The notes beneath the pieces were generated by a model. That model saw only the letters and a list, made by a program, of their open reading frames with translations, did no database searches and was not told the origin of the DNA. The translations under genes and the position numbers were made by a program. Positions 4,588 through 5,134 of a stretch of 5,134 nucleotides of DNA are shown here, piece after piece. The number at the start of each line of letters is the position of its first letter. Within the stretch, counting starts at the first letter, position 1. The stretch is taken from contig SFLN01000115.1 of NCBI GenBank assembly GCA_004554555.1, positions 1-5,134 of the forward strand, written 5' to 3'. Source of the DNA: [Eubacterium] saphenum (GTDB lineage Bacteria; Bacillota; Clostridia; Oscillospirales; Ruminococcaceae).

Positions 4588-4837
4588 TCAGCCTCCTGCG
4601 GACATCGCCGAAAACCTCGTCGTGTGACAAACGTTTTTCGGAAGTTGCGGCAAGCCTGTCTGCTTCATCGAGCTTTGCTTCGGTGTTTTCCGTGAGAAGC
4701 GAGTACTGTTCGAGGCTCATTACAACCATAGCTCCGTAACCGTTTTTGGTTAAATAAACGGGCTGTCCGCTGTTAACAACGCTTTCGATTTCGGGAAACT
4801 TATTTCGCAAATCCGAAACAGGTCTTATCTGAATCAT
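4574..4837 (-). CDS. Phd/YefM-family antitoxin
   Basis: An 87-residue antitoxin. Residues 1-48 are the Phd/YefM DNA-binding fold, with the typical RPVSDLRNKFPEIESVV start, PVYLTKNGYGAMVVMS and LEQY. Residues 49-87 form a charged, probably disordered to helical tail that wraps the toxin (DEADRLAATSEKRL, then DVRRRLNEKL). It neutralises the downstream RelE/ParE toxin and, as known for the family, probably represses its own promoter. The ATG has AGGAGA (4849-4844) seven bases upstream. The pair may be a stability module or a chromosomal remnant of mobile DNA; tRNA genes lie just beside it, but I see no integrase or attachment repeats in the window. Confidence 0.92.
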   Translation of the reverse strand: MIQIRPVSDLRNKFPEIESVVNSGQPVYLTKNGYGAMVVMSLEQYSLLTENTEAKLDEADRLAATSEKRLSHDEVFGDVRRRLNEKL

Positions 4838-4851
4838 AATTATTCTCCTTT

Positions 4852-4907
4852 CGCAAAATTGCGCTTTACTTTATCTTTATTTTATCATAATTTTATCTTA
4901 AAGTCAA
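4852..4907 (-). promoter_or_regulatory. Toxin-antitoxin promoter and leader dyad
   Basis: On the minus strand TTGACT (4907-4902), a 17-base spacer and TAAAAT (4884-4879) form a good promoter, with TGA directly before the -10 box as an extended -10 element. Between it and the antitoxin ribosome site is the dyad CGCAA-AA-TTGCG (4852-4863 on the plus strand), placed where a Phd-type antitoxin could bind to autorepress. The promoter is well supported; the operator role is inference. Confidence 0.75.
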
Positions 4908-4917
4908 TAGCGGAAAT

Positions 4918-4948
4918 AAAAAAACACCGCACTTTTCGGTGCGGTGTT
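4918..4948 (-). terminator. Terminator of the tRNA cluster
   Basis: On the minus strand AACACCGCAC pairs with GTGCGGTGTT across a six-base loop (10 bp), then a run of seven T. The first base of the stem is the A of the encoded CCA of tRNA-Tyr, so no spacer exists between the mature tRNA end and the terminator. Confidence 0.92.
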
Positions 4949-5032
4949 GGTGGGCGCAGGTGGATTCGGACCACCGAAGCGAAACGCAACAGATTTACAG
5001 TCTGCCCCCTTTGGCCACTCGGGAATGCGCCC
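4948..5032 (-). tRNA. tRNA-Tyr (anticodon GTA)
   Basis: The acceptor GGGCGCA (5032-5026) pairs with TGCGCCC, then discriminator A and an encoded CCA. The D-arm (CCC, GAGTGGCCAAA, GGG), the anticodon loop CTGTAAA with GTA, and a long variable arm with a GCG/CGC stem are all typical of bacterial tyrosine tRNAs. The T-stem GGTGG/CCACC is perfect, but the T-loop reads TCCGAAT, with C where the almost invariant U55 (pseudouridine) should be. It lies 24 bases after tRNA-Thr in the same transcript. Confidence 0.95.
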
Positions 5033-5056
5033 ATTTTTATAAATCGAATTGAGAGA

Positions 5057-5132
5057 TGGAGCTGGTGAACGGACTCGAACCCCTGACCTGCTGATTACAA
5101 ATCAGCTGCTCTACCAACTGAGCTACACCAGC
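5057..5132 (-). tRNA. tRNA-Thr (anticodon TGT)
   Basis: The acceptor GCTGGTG (5132-5126) pairs with CACCAGC (5067-5061), then discriminator T and an encoded CCA (5059-5057). The anticodon stem GCTGA/TCAGC encloses TTTGTAA, giving TGT, which reads ACA and probably other Thr codons. The T-loop is normal (TTCGAGT), but the T-stem AGGGG/CCGTT contains one G-G mismatch and one G-U pair. It is complete inside the window; its promoter must lie beyond the right edge. Confidence 0.93.
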
Positions 5133-5134
5133 AT

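Noticed and set aside
4948..5134. Attachment site or integrated element at the tRNA genes
   Set aside because: Both tRNAs are complete, but no duplicated tRNA end and no integrase are visible in the window.

Overview
The window looks like chromosome from a low- to mid-GC endospore-forming Firmicute, probably an uncultured member of the Clostridia (Oscillospiraceae/Ruminococcus-like). The reasons are a spmA-spmB spore-maturation pair, GC-rich wobble codons next to AT-rich intergenic DNA, clear AGGAGG-type ribosome sites and TTGACA/TATAAT-type promoters, and CCA-encoded tRNAs. The species assignment is inference.

Positions 1-1810 read rightward. A roughly 140-nt leader that folds well on paper precedes spmA, spmB and a DUF2508 (YaaL-like) small protein, all tightly packed or overlapping. 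After a short gap with a candidate promoter comes a 30-codon gene for an almost pure Asn/Gln peptide, which has an excellent ribosome site and its own intrinsic terminator. Positions 1839-2065 hold a monocistronic tRNA-Ser(GGA) with a near-ideal promoter and two consecutive long hairpins behind it.

Positions 2204-4222 read leftward as one three-gene operon: an XRE regulator carrying a C-terminal AbrB-like domain, then an ABC ATPase, then an ABC-2 permease, ending in a strong terminator. The regulator has its own promoter and probably senses or limits expression of the exporter. Positions 4238-4907 hold a Phd/YefM-ParE type II toxin-antitoxin pair, also leftward, with its own promoter, a small dyad at the leader and an AT-rich terminator. 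Positions 4918-5132 hold the end of a leftward tRNA cluster (Thr-TGT then Tyr-GTA) closed by a terminator; the cluster probably continues past the right edge.

The most interesting unexplained items are the multibranched leader before spmA, whose closing helix competes with a hairpin that would cover the ribosome site (a possible unrecognised cis-regulatory RNA), and the free-standing Asn/Gln-only peptide gene beside the sporulation genes. Less striking but checkable are unusual T-arms in both right-hand tRNAs and a non-standard start for the DUF2508 gene.
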